Origin: Trissonchulus latispiculum
Lineage: Eukaryota > Nematoda > Enoplea > Enoplida > Ironidae
Direction of reading: 5' to 3'
Length of the DNA stretch: 64,000 bases
Assembly: GCA_030248195.1 (NCBI GenBank)
Contig: JASAND010006694.1
Span: 1-64,000 of the forward strand
The notes beneath the pieces were generated by a model. That model was not told the DNA's origin and ran no database searches. It worked only from the letters and a program-made list of their open reading frames with translations. Shown here piece by piece: positions 34,770-49,700 of the stretch. Position 1 is the first letter of the stretch; each line of letters opens with the position of its first letter. The position numbers and the translations under genes are program-made.

Positions 34770-37700
34770 CTGTAAATCAAATTAGAATGGCACAGAGTAC
34801 AAAGAAGCCCTTCTAATGGAATGAACCACTGAAAGCGGTTCTCTCATCACAGCCAATACTAGTGTAAAAATACCAAACAATTTATTTAAAACAGTGCCTG
34901 CCTCTATGCAACCTCAGACTGAGCTTGATCTGACAAAAAATAGTGGCATTATGAAATGCCATGGACTGACGCTGACTAACGCTATGTTCATATTTATCTG
35001 TAGTGGCCACATAAAATATATGGGTAACTGATTCGTTTGTCAACACTGTCTACTACATTACTAAATTTTAACTGCAGTTTTAGTACAATTTATGCACTCA
35101 TCTAAAGTATGGTTCAGCTGGAGTTCTATTACTAAAGAGTAATGTAACAAGAGTACACTTCCGAGAGTTGCGTAAACCTCATATCTAAAATCTAAGTACT
35201 GTGTTCACACTTGCACTAAAGTTGTGTAATAGTACGGGAGTAAACAATCAGATGCCACGGTGGATTGCATACTAGCAGAACCGTGAAACGTAATAATTAA
35301 AACCTGCGTCGTTACAGAGAGAGGCGAAAAGCGACAGTTCATCACGAATGCTTTGCTTACCAACAAATTTAACCTTCCAGGCTCGACTGGGGAGGCGTAG
35401 AGTTTCTGATCGTAGCTGATCCAATCTGGCACACATCTGTTCAAATACTGTAGTGCCCGAATCTGTGGATCCAGTGCTGCTACTGGAGCGACCTGTTGGC
35501 GGGAGACTCGAATCACGATAAGCTCGTTTCAGCTAAAAACAAGATAAGAGTGCAAAGTTAAACACAATATGTCAGCGAATGGACGCAAGCCAAATCTAGG
35601 CATAGAAGTAGCTCACTATCTCAACTCTCAGAAGGACAAACCGTTATCATAGCTGTGAGAAGAGCACGAAAATATAGTGATGGATGGATGGAGAACAAAA
35701 ACTACTACTAAAACCATTAGTGCACTGTACCTGCACACGGTTAAGCTCTATGACTGGGCCATGTTGGCGTCCTCTGACCATTGTCTGTTGTACAACTCTT
35801 CGGAGACTAGTTTCCTGAAACAGAAAGTATCAATCAATGAGACCGCACAAGAAAACGGTGTATATACATACATACTTTAATAAATTAAATTTAGAAATTT
35901 AGAATTTTTGTTTGAGCAAATTTATGTACGGATTGCATTACATGTAGAAAAGTTGCTTAATTCTAAACAAAGGCCATACCTTTAGCACAGGGAATAATAT
36001 ATATCTAAGATTATGGCTAAGCTGAGGCTCCCGCAGATCAAACATATGCATACAGGCACAGAAGAGTTCAGAAAAATACTGCAACAGAATTAGGCGATCT
36101 CTCAACAGAGGAATAGAATAGGGCTGAAGATGGTTGAACTGGGAGGGAATTGAGGAGGGCAAGGAGGCGTTCCTGTGACCCGGCTTGACTACTGACCAGG
36201 CCAGACTGTGGGCCGATCCACAGGCAACACGATTGATCCCTTGACCTAAACAGTGATAATTGACAAATCGAAACTGTTAAGAAAATCCAACCAAGTATGT
36301 ACAGCCCTTTTCCAGCCCCCCTCCCCCTTTCCCACTGACAGGTTGCGCCAGTGAAAATTACAGGTTTTGTCTTATAAAAACTATCGGTTTGGTATCTGAT
36401 TCAGGATTGTGGATAACGTCAAGCAAAAGACTACAGGCTTCCTTAGTATTTTTACAGGAAACGCCTGTAATTTTTACTATTAGAGAAGCCGGTAAAACAT
36501 ACAAAAGTTAAGTTTGTGAAAGGAAACTACAGGAAGCTCCGCTAGTGACTGACCGCACAGGAGCTACAAGAATTCCTGTAATATCTACGGGAGTATTTTT
36601 AAGATTTTATAAATTTCACTGGAACTTGCAGCTGACTAGTCTACCAAAACGTCCACTGCTAGGAATTAGCGGCAATATAGAAATCTAAAGTCTGACCAAA
36701 AAATGTAGGGAGCGAAATTGTTTTGCTTATGCTGAATTACCAGTACATTTTTGCTGCAGCAATGTATATATTTTCTGAACCGTCATGGCATGAACTTTCT
36801 TTTGGTTGAAAAAATTTTTAAAAAAATTAAAATTCTTCAAAAGAAGCCGATTTTTTAAGTTTTGAAAGATCAGTAGAAGACAGGAACTAGCCGTTTGGTG
36901 GAAAATTAGCCCATGTCCCAGACATGTTGAATCCCGGATATCAGCTCATTTCGCCAAAAATTGCGATAGTTATTCAATTTTTTCGATTTTCAAAATCCTT
37001 TGATCTTTGCCGCGTTTCCAACTTTGACTGGCCATTACTCGCGACTCACTCAATGCAAAAATTTTTTAATTGGATTTTCAGGACCGCTTACGTGTCAGCT
37101 TTCAAGTGATTTATGTGGTTTTTCAAAATTTGAAAATCGATTTTTTTGAAAAATACCACTTTTTGACCCAAAATTGCGACAATGCGAACCCAGCAAAAGT
37201 GGGTAAAAATAACATCATCATAAAGGTTAATCTGAGCTAAATCCAACGATATAAAGTTTTCGTGGCTACGACTTATATTGCATCCGCAACGAATTTTTAA
37301 ACAATTTCGCTTTTTAGCCTGTTTTTGGCTAGTTTACACTATTGGCGGCAAATCAGTGCACAATATAGCACAACTTGTCAGAAATCAGCTGAAATAGGAA
37401 ATTGTTTACAAATTCGTTGCTGGGGCAATTTAAGCCGTAGCCACGAAAACTTTATATTGTTGGATTCAGCTCAGATTAAACTTTCGGATAATGTGATTTT
37501 TACCCACTTTTGCTGGATTCGCATTGTCGAAATTTTGGGTCAAAAAGTGGCATTTTTCGAAAAAATTGATTTTCAAATTTTGAAAAACCACATAGATCAA
37601 ATGAAAGCTGACAAGTAAGCGGTCTCGAAAATCCAATTAAAAAATTTTTGCATTGAGTGAGTCGCGAGTAGCCAGTCAAAGTTCGAAAAGCGGCAAAGAT

Positions 37701-40700
37701 CAAAGGATTTTGAAAATCGAAAAAATTGAATAACTATCGCAATTTTTGACGAAATGAGTTGATATTCGGGATTCAACATGTCTGGGACATGGGCTAATTT
37801 TCCACCGAACGGCTAGTTCCTGACTTCTACTGATCTTTCAAAACTTAAAAAATCGGCTTCTTTTGATGAATTTTAATTTTTAAAATTTTTTTCAACCAAA
37901 AGAAAGTTCATGCCATGACGGTTCAGAAAATATATACATTGCTGCAGCAAAAATGTACCGGTAATTCAGTATAAACAAAACAATTTCGCTCCCTACATTT
38001 TTTGGTCAGACTTTAATTGGACTGATTGGACATGCCGTCGTCACCAAGATTGCAGTTTCCAGTGCGACTAACGAAATGATTGCTAAGTTTGTCTGTGGAA
38101 GTGTAATGAAAATGTCATTACTTACTAGACATGTGCAGCAGGCGGAATTTTGGTGTAAAGATGAACCGGGGGGCGCAGTTCAGATTTCTGGTTGGTTCTT
38201 CCCAAGAAACCGGAAAATCCGGATTATGGAAGAAGTAAGCTCCAGCTAAGGCCCAAGCACGTGTATGTTACTTACACCGCAGCAAGTAATCACCGTCATC
38301 TTCTTCTTCTGAATACTACCGGAAACCTACGTATTCGAAATGAAAAGAAAAGGCAGATGAACACCTGCTAAGTGCACGACTTACCGCTCAAACTAGATAC
38401 TAATTTTGGCTGTTGAACAGCTGTCGTAGAACCATCACCCAACTGCCCTTCATCATTGTCGCCCCAGGTGTAGACTTCACCTACAGTCGTACAAAAATAG
38501 GGTATGAACTATGTCAAGAAAGACAGTTTCTGTTGGTTGCTCAGAGGAATAGCAAGACAAATTTAAAGCGATCTGTAACAACTTCGAACAATTCTAAGTT
38601 AATAATATGTTTACAAATTCGATCACAAACAATACGTAAAATACATTCTGCTGCAATAATGGACACAAAAGATGAAATTAATCTAACAAACAACTTTTCA
38701 TTTACCGTTATCAGTACAGGCAATACAGTGTAATGATCCACAAGCTATATCAATTACGTGCTTCCCTCTTAAAGCTGAGACAGGCTTTGGTGCTCTGACA
38801 TGGTCATCAGAACCGTGACCCAATCTATGATATTCTCCTTTACCCCTACAAAATTAAACCTATATGTTTATAGAAGAATGGTAATTGTTTGCCGAACGCA
38901 GAAAGACAATTCACACTGAGAATAAAATAAGAAAATATAACAAAAATGTACATTAGAATTGAAAAATTAAATTATTGAAAATCCTCAAAATTCACAGTGG
39001 GTCAAGTAGGTATTATTGCTTCATTCAGAAAGCCGAAAGCGGTTGCTGTTTCTATGTACCGTCAATTTCAGGGAATTTTTAAAGGTTGGCGGGTAAACAG
39101 GACCAGCAACATATTATATCTCTACTACCATGTTTCGTGACTCACCAAGTATAGACAATGCCAGAAGCGGACAGCGCCACAGAAAACTGTGAGCCACATT
39201 CCACTTTGATAATGTCACCAACGTTCAACAGTGAATTAATCTTTAGTGGAACCTTGCAGCCATCAGACTGACCCCGACCCAGTTTTCCGTAATCACCGTC
39301 ACCCCAGGACCACACACAGCCATCCGATGTAATGCAGAGAGTCTGAGCGTCTCCGGAACCGCAGGCAACAGATAACACTTTATACCCGGATAAAGCTTCC
39401 ACCTACAATAACGAATATAATTTGGAATCCGACAGTATTACTACGCAAACGTAATGAATCGATAAATAGCAAGGTCAACAAAAAATCAAGTCAAATTAAA
39501 TTTCTCAAAAAATCAGCCACCCACTGGGCTTAGTCTAGGGAATTTTTCTTGGGGGGGGCTCCTTGGGGGGCCCCCCAAAAGTCCGAGGGGCAAGGAATTT
39601 TTGGGGGGAATAAAATTTTTCGAAAAATATGCTAGACATATTTTTCCGGCATATACCATAAAAGTTGATTTTTATAGCAAAAATAAGCAGATTTAGTGCT
39701 GAAAAGAGCAAAAATTGAGTAAAAATCTACGGCGAAGCCGGAAAATTTTTGAAAATTTGGCCTTCTGAGCGATTTTTTCAGGGCAAAATTTGGTACCAAA
39801 AGGGGCGCCCACTTTTGGGGGAGGGGCGATTTGGGGGGAACAATTTTGGGGGGGAAGGGTGTTTATGGGGGCCCCCCCCACTAGAATAAGCCCAGAACCC
39901 ACAGGATTAGTAACAAGCCGCAGCTATAAAAGTTTTAGCATGGTAATTAATAGCCAGAGGTCCCAACCTTAACATATGTAAGATGACTGCCGAGGCTCAA
40001 CTTCTTCAACCAGGGTACCCAAAACAGTCGACGCACCCCAAATCCGAAACTCGAACAACTCCGGACCAAAATTTAAAATTTTGCTATTCATCACTATGTG
40101 CTTCGCTTAGCTAACCCATATTATGCATGTATACTATCCGCACTGACTTTGCACTATCTAGCCATAAGTAAAAGCATATAAATATTGCAGTCGAAGACAA
40201 AAACCGAATTTTTGCTCGAATAAAATTAGTCAAAAATACCTTCTTTGGCCTAAGCTGATCATCAGAGTCGCCGTGTCCCAGTCTGCCGTAGCGACCTTTA
40301 CCCCAGGTATAGAGCTCTCCTTCAGCAGTAATACAGGCACTATGACCACTTCCTGCTGACACGTCAGTCACACAGACACCTCGAAGGCCTTCAATTTTAC
40401 GAGGTCGATCGGACGGACTGTAAAACAAAAATATGATAAAATCAGAACTGCTATATATACATACAAAATCATAATTTGTTTCGCAAATAGTCTTAAATGC
40501 AAATAGTTCAATCGAAGGCATTAGGATGATCGCAAATCTGAATAACATACGTACCTTTAGCAAAAATGTTGTCTCTGGTTTAGGATTTCTTATGAGCTAA
40601 ATGACTTTTCTTTCTCAAAAACTCTAAGAAGTTTGAGCGGAAGGGTCTATTTCCGCTACCAAATACTAAAACATACTCCATATGCTAACATATATACTAA

Positions 40701-43700
40701 AATATAAACCTTGGTTTTAGCACATTAGCATCTTTTGTAAAGAAAGATGTCCATACCTTCGGTTGCCATGTCCAAGCTTTCCATCATCTCCCTCTCCCCA
40801 AGAATAGACTTCATGTCCAGTCGTCAGAGCCAGGCAATGCTGACCACCAGAGCAGACAGCGATCTTCACCACACTCACATGACTAAGACCTTCAATCAGA
40901 GTTGGACTGCTCACGGACTCAGAGCCCCCAATACCAAGTCGGCCATTGGCACCATAGCCACAGGCATAAACCTTCAATCAGTGAACCGTTTATGTTAAAT
41001 ATAAAAAGCATGAAACCTCTATATATACCAAATCCAAAAACGTAACGTCAGCAATCATGGAGATATCAACGTTTCGAACATATAGAAACATACAGGAGGG
41101 ACCTCTAGAGACGTATCCTACTATTTTTAGGGTCTAGGGTGCCGGTGCTCATCACCGGATATATGGGTCTTGAGCCGGAAATGTCATCTCGAATGATGAC
41201 TGTAACCGTAGGGGAGGGGCCAGCTCCTGAAAACATAGTCGCCTGTTACCTTCCCACGAAAAAGGTTACAACACCTAGGAACATAAAAAAACCATAATCA
41301 GAAACTGCTTACAAAGAAATGTGGTAGCATACTACTAGCGTTGGCGTGGCGGCTGTGTACAAAACTGAGCAACACTTCAAATCTACTTTTCACCTATCGC
41401 GTACCTTGCCATCAGTAGAGACGATAAATAGACTTTGCTCCCCACCATTAATTTCAGCCGGATGCAAACTGGACAGATTTTCACAAGCTACTGGCAGCCG
41501 AACCTAAAGAAAACCAATCATTCATAATCATAATTAAAACTACTTCTTCCTCAGGAATTACAAAAGTTTAATTATCTTATTTCTATACATTTACATACAG
41601 GGTTCATGCGGACTTTTCAGCTTCAATTTCCAGGTTTTTCAAGGTTTTCAGCGGCAATTTTCCAGGTTTTGTATTATTAAATTTTGATCAAATTTGTGTA
41701 AATTTGGAGCATTTCTGGGGTATCAGGTTCTTAAAACCACCGATGCACTGGACCCAAGCACGACAACAAGACCCCAATTAAAGTAATGGTCAATCTGGGC
41801 TGGGTTTTTCCGGAAAATGCAGAAAACTAGTTTTTTTGGCTTTTCTAGTTTTTTTCGTTTTTTCGATAACCCCAATGATTTTAAACTGATTCTGGAGCGC
41901 TAACAAGTCAAATTTTAACTAATTATATCGTTAAACAGTATTTTAAAGCTACAAATAAAAATGTGGACCGCTTAAAAGAATTTTTAGAATTTTTCAATTT
42001 TTCAAATATAATTTTGAAAACTTTCAAAAAATTTTCAACAGATTCGCAAAATTCTCAAATATTTGAACTTATCGGATTTTTCGGTGCCCATCGTGCGGAT
42101 TTCAATCAAATTTTTGGAAATATGAAGGCTAAAAATATATAAGTTAAATCTTTACAAAACCTGTAATTTGTTAAAATTCGAAAAAAGTAGTGTTAAAGTG
42201 TTAAAAATACAAATCTAGCGTTAAAAAGTGTAAAAAACCAACCTCTTCAAAAGTCTGAAAACTACATAATGACGAACGAATGTAAAATTTTTTAATATTT
42301 TTAGTTTTTTGCAAGTTACATTCCTATGATATACATATTTTTAATTTCGACGGCGTAAATTTACATTATTTACGTTATAAACGCAATAAAGCACTTAACG
42401 TCGAGTTAATGAGTTTTTAGCCGCTTTTTAAATCAGATTATAGTGTCTTAGCATCATTTTACGCACCGTGCTCGTTGAATTTTAATGTTAAGCTATGAAT
42501 AGCAGACACCGATGGGGGGCACAGACACGCAGGGGCACTAGCGTAGCGAGAAAAATTTTTGAGGGGGAATGCAAAAATTGTCTGGGGGTCTGGGGAACGG
42601 AACCCCCCAGAAGCTGAGAAGCTTTTCTATCTTGTGACCTTCGTGGAATTTTTACAGAGCATTCTTTGAAATTAAAAATACATAAGCCCTATCATGTATT
42701 GATGCACCCAAATTATGTAAACGCTGGTCAAAGTAGAGCATTTGGCAATTGGTACTCATTTTGGGCTACGAAACACGTATTATGATGGTACAATGCACAT
42801 ATATATTTCGCGACGAAGGCGCGAACATTTTTTGAAAAATGGGCGTTTTCCATAATATGGTATGGTACGGAAACAATTTCTGGGAGGGTACACAATTTCG
42901 GAGGGACTTCCCCCCATTCCCTCCCCCTGGCTACGCGACTGCATTCTTAAGCTCGCCTGCGTAAATGCGTAGAATTTACGCAAAAAATCGTGCAACCAAC
43001 GAGAATTTTGGGTGGTTGAGGAGAACCACAAAAGTAGAAGACTTTTCAAAAGCAGGAACTCCTGGATAAATTTTCAGTATAATTTTCCATAATCGTAATT
43101 ATTGTTAATGTTCGCCTTTTAGGGTAAAGTTTTCAGTTTTCTGTGTTATGAAAATAAAATTTAAAAAAGTTTAAGGAAAGGCGTATTGCTATAAAACACA
43201 TAATACCATATCAAGTAGAAAACTATGTACAGACCATGAGTGAAAAGCTGACAAACCGGGCTAAACAAAATCACAATTCGGGCAATTTTTTCAATTTCAA
43301 TGGTAAATATAAGAAATTTGGTAAACTTTTACAATCAATCAGCAAATTCCAGGTTTTTCCAGGTGTTTACCCAAATTCCAGGTTTTTCCTGGTATTTCCA
43401 GGTTTTTCCAGGTCGCATGAACCCTGATTAATAGATAAATTACCTTAATTAAATATTGATATGAAGCCGGAGCTAAAACTCTGTAGTTATGATTAGTCTT
43501 TGAAAGAAGGGGTCCTCCCACCTCCCCCAAATAGGTTTTTATGCTGTAGCTTCTAAACGCTATTAATCGGTATAACGGGCTGAAAGCTGGGAAAGCCGGC
43601 TTTCATGGTAGTATAACACAAATCACTATCCTTTCGCCAATTTTACTGTAACATGACAGGACTCATACCATCCTTATCCAGTAAACAATAATGTTCAATT

Positions 43701-46700
43701 AACATATCGAAATTACTTTGGCTCCTTCAACTCCACCCAACTGGCCGCGGTGATTGTGACCCCAGACAAAGATGGATCCACTGGTACCCGAAAGACCACC
43801 TAGGGCATCCGTCCAGTCTTTGGGTCGAGTAGAGAGCCAGTGGACCAGCTGTCTATCAGCCTCAATGGGAAACAGGGACTGATCAAAGCAGGTGGAACTA
43901 CCCGGACCGCAGCTGATACTAGTACTGGGCTGCTCAGAACAGGTCCTTATAATTGATGATTGCGCAGAAACTGTATCGGACAGACGTTGTCTAACCTAAA
44001 ACTACAGGAACTAGTGCAACACCACGAAAACTTTCAAGACAAAAATGTTATGCAATGCAAAAATACATACTATTTCCACAGAGACTGCTTGAATTGAATG
44101 TTTTGTGTTTCTAATGTTGTTACATTTTAAGTGTTGGTCTTGTCATACTCTTGAATCTCTGGTTGCCATAGCTACAGCTTTAATACATACCTCCTTAACA
44201 AAGGCCAATGGAAACGGTGAGCGATCCAGCACAGCAGTTAGGGCAGCATTGCAGACACAGTAGCGTTGAAACCAAGCGTAGGACACACTATTTTCCAATC
44301 CCATCAAATGTGCCAATTTCAGCAGATTCTGGATAAGAAAAGCACGGAAGTCATAGCGGTGAACAACACTGAACAAATGCGTTAGAACAGTATTTCAACA
44401 GCTATTGTAGATAAAGTTAAAGCCTGGTTCACACTGCTGTCTTATGTCTTATGTCTTTTGTCTTTTGTGTTATGTCTCATGTCTTCTGTTTTTAGTTTAA
44501 AGACAGAACCGTTCACACTGCTGTCTTATGTCTCTTGTCTTAGGCAGCACATTTGAATCTTTCAGCCAATCAACTTGACAATGACTAGACTAGCTGCAAT
44601 GTGGTTGGTTTATCCCTTAAGACATAAGACAAAAGTTGAGCCTAGCCCAAGTCTGCCTTAAGACAAAAAGACATAAGACATAAAACACCAGTGTGAACGC
44701 CTTAAGCCATAAGACATAAGACATAAGACACCAGTGTGAACCAGGCTTATTGGTTCCAGTCGATGAGCGTAAACTGGGACGCTACAAATGGGCGCGTTGA
44801 CGCCTCTAGTGGCAACATGGCGCCTAGGCGAAAGGCTACAGTAGGAAGTGTCGGCGTGCGTCTACGCAACGCACGTCAAAGTGCGTCTACTCGGAACTGG
44901 AACCATGAAATCACCATTAGTCTCTAACAGAGTTCACAGATGCATCGCGGAGCTTCCGTTCGGCTGCAGCGCTAGGTGAGCACGAACCCGCGTTTACCAA
45001 AGAAAAGATAATACGCAAATGCTAATCACTAAGCAGTATAAAAATACAACACAAAGCAGTATATAAATACAGCACGCAAGCAAAAACGAACTTTCATGAA
45101 GTGGCTATGATGAAGTTGTACAGCACCACGTATCTCCGGCTGTTCATAGCTGTACTGGCGTTCCAAGAGAAGCGGTAACACGTTCTGTACATTGCGCAAA
45201 TCCAAGTGCAGTGATTTCTGAAAAAGCAACAATCTGACAGTGCATAATAGACTCGGAGGTGCTGTAGTGGCACGTCTTAATTTCGTTCATTCTTTCATTT
45301 ATATAATAAATCATTTAGGTAAGCATCTTCAGGTGCCATTTCTATCAAAGTCCTATCAAAGGGGTCTGCTACGCGGGTCAATGGGCTGTGTAAGGAGACA
45401 AAGATAATGCAAAAAGAATTAAAATTGAGTGAGATCTGAACTGGAGTTGCAAGTGGTTACATTGTTACTTTGCTTTTAGTTTTACTTTTAGTAAAGTAAG
45501 CTTTGATAAAAGTTATTCCGCCTAGTCTATAGACTCTATCTTTAGCTACAGGTTGCTAACCCAAACTACGAACCCCGAACCCTAAGATAACTACGAAAAT
45601 AAAGTAACTACCTATGTCCAAATGTGCCTAGTAGGGAGGTGACGCAGCTTCTAACTTAGGCACTATGACTTGTTCACTTCTCTGACTTTCTGCGTTGCTG
45701 ACACTCAAAGTATCGCTTAAAGTTTAATTGGTTTGAAAGTTGCTGATTCAGAGACCTACCAAAAGCAATGAATAGCGTTTATGTAAGCACCTTGCTGTCT
45801 AAACCTATGAATCAGTAAATAAGTTAAGCTAACTTCAAATAAATTGTTGCGGAAATTGCACTATCATGCCTATGTTGCTGTAACTATTCATGCCATTCAT
45901 TGTAATTGTTATGCCTGCAAGGTTTGTCATCTCGTATGCGTTATTAGATATAATTTCTATGAATAAAGAAATCGGCGTTTATATAACTTATGATTATTGA
46001 CTCTACTCGATCCATACCCTGTAGTAACAGGTCCCGTTTTGTTTTAGTTACTGGGCTACATTATCACGCTTCCACTAACACTGCGCCGGACCTCGAACTG
46101 CTATGTACAATAACTTGGCTGAACGAAAACTACATTAATATAGTGTATTTACCAAAATTGAGCTGCTTTCTGTCTTTAAAGCCCCGGCGCGGTAACGGGG
46201 CCACAATTTGGCCCCGACCCCGGTCCTGACCAGGGACGAGAGCTGGCCCCGGCTCCGGCCCCTGCCCCGGTAGTGGCGGCTCTAATGCATCTGTATACAT
46301 CCAAAAATCTGATCAGCAACCACTAATCTCGTTGAATTTACGGCAGTTTACCATTTACAGTCGGGGATAAAGCAGAGCTGGAAGTGGGTCACGGGTACCC
46401 GCGGGTCGGGTAGGGTGTGGGTCAACACGAGTGACCCGCGGGTTAAAGGTGGGTCAAAAGTGGGTCAGTCGAGGTTCCAAAATTCATATTTTAAAACTGA
46501 AATTTCAAAAATTTTTCGGCTTCGCCGAATTCTAGTGTTGTCTGATTTTTGTTTTTCCGCAAGATCTGGCCAAAATTATCACAGCTTCCGCAAGTTGATG
46601 CCTATATTTTGAAAAATGACAGCGTTTAACATGTAGCACTGCCATGATTTCTGTAAATAGACGATACATAGCAAAAGTATGTGCAGGTTAGAATGTAAGA

Positions 46701-49700
46701 ACCGTCCGCAAGATTTTTCCTTCAAACTCAGTGAATTTCTGGAGAAATACATTACACAATTACGACCGTCTGCTAATTCTACTCAAGAAAAATGTTCATA
46801 ATTGTGCTTTAATTTTATATTCAAATCAGTTGTTTTCATTAAACTGCAGTCATGTTCAAATGGATTTAACAGCTAAATATTTATATTATTTTATTTCTGA
46901 CCAAGATTTAGCCAAGATTAAGCCTTAGAGCATCATTAAAAAAAAGTGGGTCATGTGGGTCATATAATTTTCCGCGGGTCACGGGTATGGGTCAGGTGGG
47001 TAGGGTCAAGGGTCCGCGGGTCGTGGGTCGGGTGCGGGTCAAAAATATTGACCCACTTCCAGCTCTGGGATAAAGGCATTACCTTTCCCAAAACAAGACT
47101 ATCAGCATCAAGAGGGAGCTTAGACTGAGTGACCAGATGCCGAACTATTCTGGCTACTGCTCTGACTGTCCAAATCTGATTTGAAATACCTAAAATAATA
47201 AAGCTACATATCTTTCAAAGTGTCAATTTAAAAAACCTCCCACTCTGATCAATTTCAGCAAACGACAGCGCCCAAGCTCATACTGCTACATAAAATTAAA
47301 CACAATATTAAAGGACCAATCAGCACAGCCTAAACAATCTATGTCTGCTATGAACAGAGAATTGACCTCTACATAATATTAACCTACCAAGAATTTTCTT
47401 AACAATGCAGTGGCACAGCAGGAATGCAAGGTTGGCCAAACAAGAAGTATTTGCTGCTGACAACGCTAAGTCGCTACTTAGAATAAAACGAATGAAACCT
47501 AAAACAGTCTATTTTACAAAGATAAGTCTGTGTACGATTAATAATCTTAATAATCCATTAGATTAGTTATACATAGTCTCAACTCAGTGTAAAATTTTGT
47601 CCAGTCACATCTGAACAGTCAAAATTATAGACAATAAAAATATGGTTTGATTAAATATCCAGTACAATTGGTTTGCACCAAAAATGTGATTAGCAGATGA
47701 TTAGCATATTTCCTGGTAACAAATTGCTTAAATGTACTCCTTCGCACAAATCTAATCTGATTAATGTAACCAAGTGCTAAGCAGATGTCACTCAAGTGAT
47801 CAAAAAGTATTTAATCCTAATCTGGCTGGGCAAGGATTAACCATCATAACAATAATTTATAACAATACGTACACATATTGCATCCTTCCCACTAGTTAAT
47901 CCCACCGCAGTAATAGAAAATAGCAAGCCAAAACACGTAAATCTTTAGAGCTATCCCTTCAATAAGTATGATCCTTACCTATAGAGGGTCGACCAAGTAC
48001 TTGGCGATCTGACATATGGGCTAGACAATTAGTGTATCCTGTGGGTCCCAGTATAGGCTTGACTACAAACCTCCAACCCCAGCCGCTGGCAAGATTTTCA
48101 CTGGTAAAGCGCCAGGAACATTCATCACCAGCAATAACGACAGGACTGGACCAAGACATAATATAGTCGGAGCCTAGAAGAATGAAAAAGATTATCTAAA
48201 CTAAATGAGCACAATAAAAATAATGTAGCGCCCATAAAAATTTACGGTCTCCTTCTGACTTTTAAATATATACGAAAAAAGAAGAATAACTTCTACAGGC
48301 TTTATGCGTAACTACTGTTACGTAGTTAATATTTTCAAAGTTTCTAGATTCTACAGTAGTTTTTCTTTTCAAATTTGGCAAAACTCAAATCTGCATTGGA
48401 AAAGAATTAGTGACACGAATAAGACTTAAAACTGGGCAAATTTGCATAATCAGTAATAAATGGCAAAACAATAAATCGATACGTAAACATACGTAATGTT
48501 AATATTTTAACCCTGGGCCTGGACTGCACCAACAAAGCTTAAAAACAGCAGATGCAGAACAGCATAAGGCTAACTCTGGATTGCACCAAGTAAGATTAGG
48601 ACCAAGTGCGGATTAGCTGAAGGCTAAGTGCTGGTTTCCCATTCAAAACTTTTACTTAGTCCTCAGCTAATCCTCAGTTAGTCCTAATGTTATTTGGTGC
48701 AATCCAGGGTAAGTCTGATTTTTGAATGAGAAATCAGTAGTTCACCTTCAGCTATTCTGATACTATTCTTAAACTTTGCTGGTGCAATCCAGGCTAGGAC
48801 TATTTTTTAATCCATCATCTCCATATAATATTTAAAGTTTACTTAGTGCAAACGTGCCCAAAATATATACCATAAAGGGATTCAACCGGAGTTCCGGCAC
48901 CATCAAATATCATCAAAACATCCTCAGATGACCCAGTTGAGCATCTTCGATCAAACTCCAGTACAAGCTTCTCGGCACCTAAAATTTGCAGGAAGCACAT
49001 CAGAACGAAACCATGAACGCATTTCATAAGAGATTGTAACGTAATGCTTGGATTTAGCAGATGAAAAACACAACCGGAATAAAATTTTAATAACGGCTGT
49101 TTCTTGAACTCGTCCAAGCCAACTAACTCAATTCAAAGATGAGAATTAAAACTCAATTGGAAGGTCAGCAGGCGAATTAAACGGGTTAAAAGTAAGTAAA
49201 AGTAAGTTAAAAGTAGTTAAAAGTAAGTTAAAAGTAAAAAGTAAGTAAGTAAAGTAAAAGCAGCAAAGAAGAAGCAGTTATTAAATACGGAGGTCGGATT
49301 AAATCTAGCTTGTTGATGTTTCAGTCCGACGGGGTAGCATTGAAAAAAGATTAAATTAAATTATTAGTTAAGGCGCATTAGTCAAGACGATTGATTTAAT
49401 CTATTTAACTCTTTTAAGTAGCTGGATTAAAATTCAAATTAAATTAAAATATGCTATTAGGTTTTAAAGCAGATCAATTAAAATATAGGCCGTTTAATTT
49501 TGGTACTGAGATCGTGCTAAATTATACGATCAGTATTAAGTTTAGTTTAACTACCAGATTTTAAAATTTAAGCAAGTCAAGACAATTTGTGCCAGTTAGG
49601 GTTGTAAATCCTGTCCGATATTTTAAAAATGTTCATTGCTACCACCTTTGCTTTGACTGCTTGGAAGCTATTTCTTTAAAGATTATTCTTTAACAAGGAG

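Noticed and set aside
44329..44370. Upstream acceptor TTCAG for the linker exon
   Set aside because: It causes a frame mismatch with the preceding exon, whereas TTATCCAG at 44329 is in phase and has a better pyrimidine tract.
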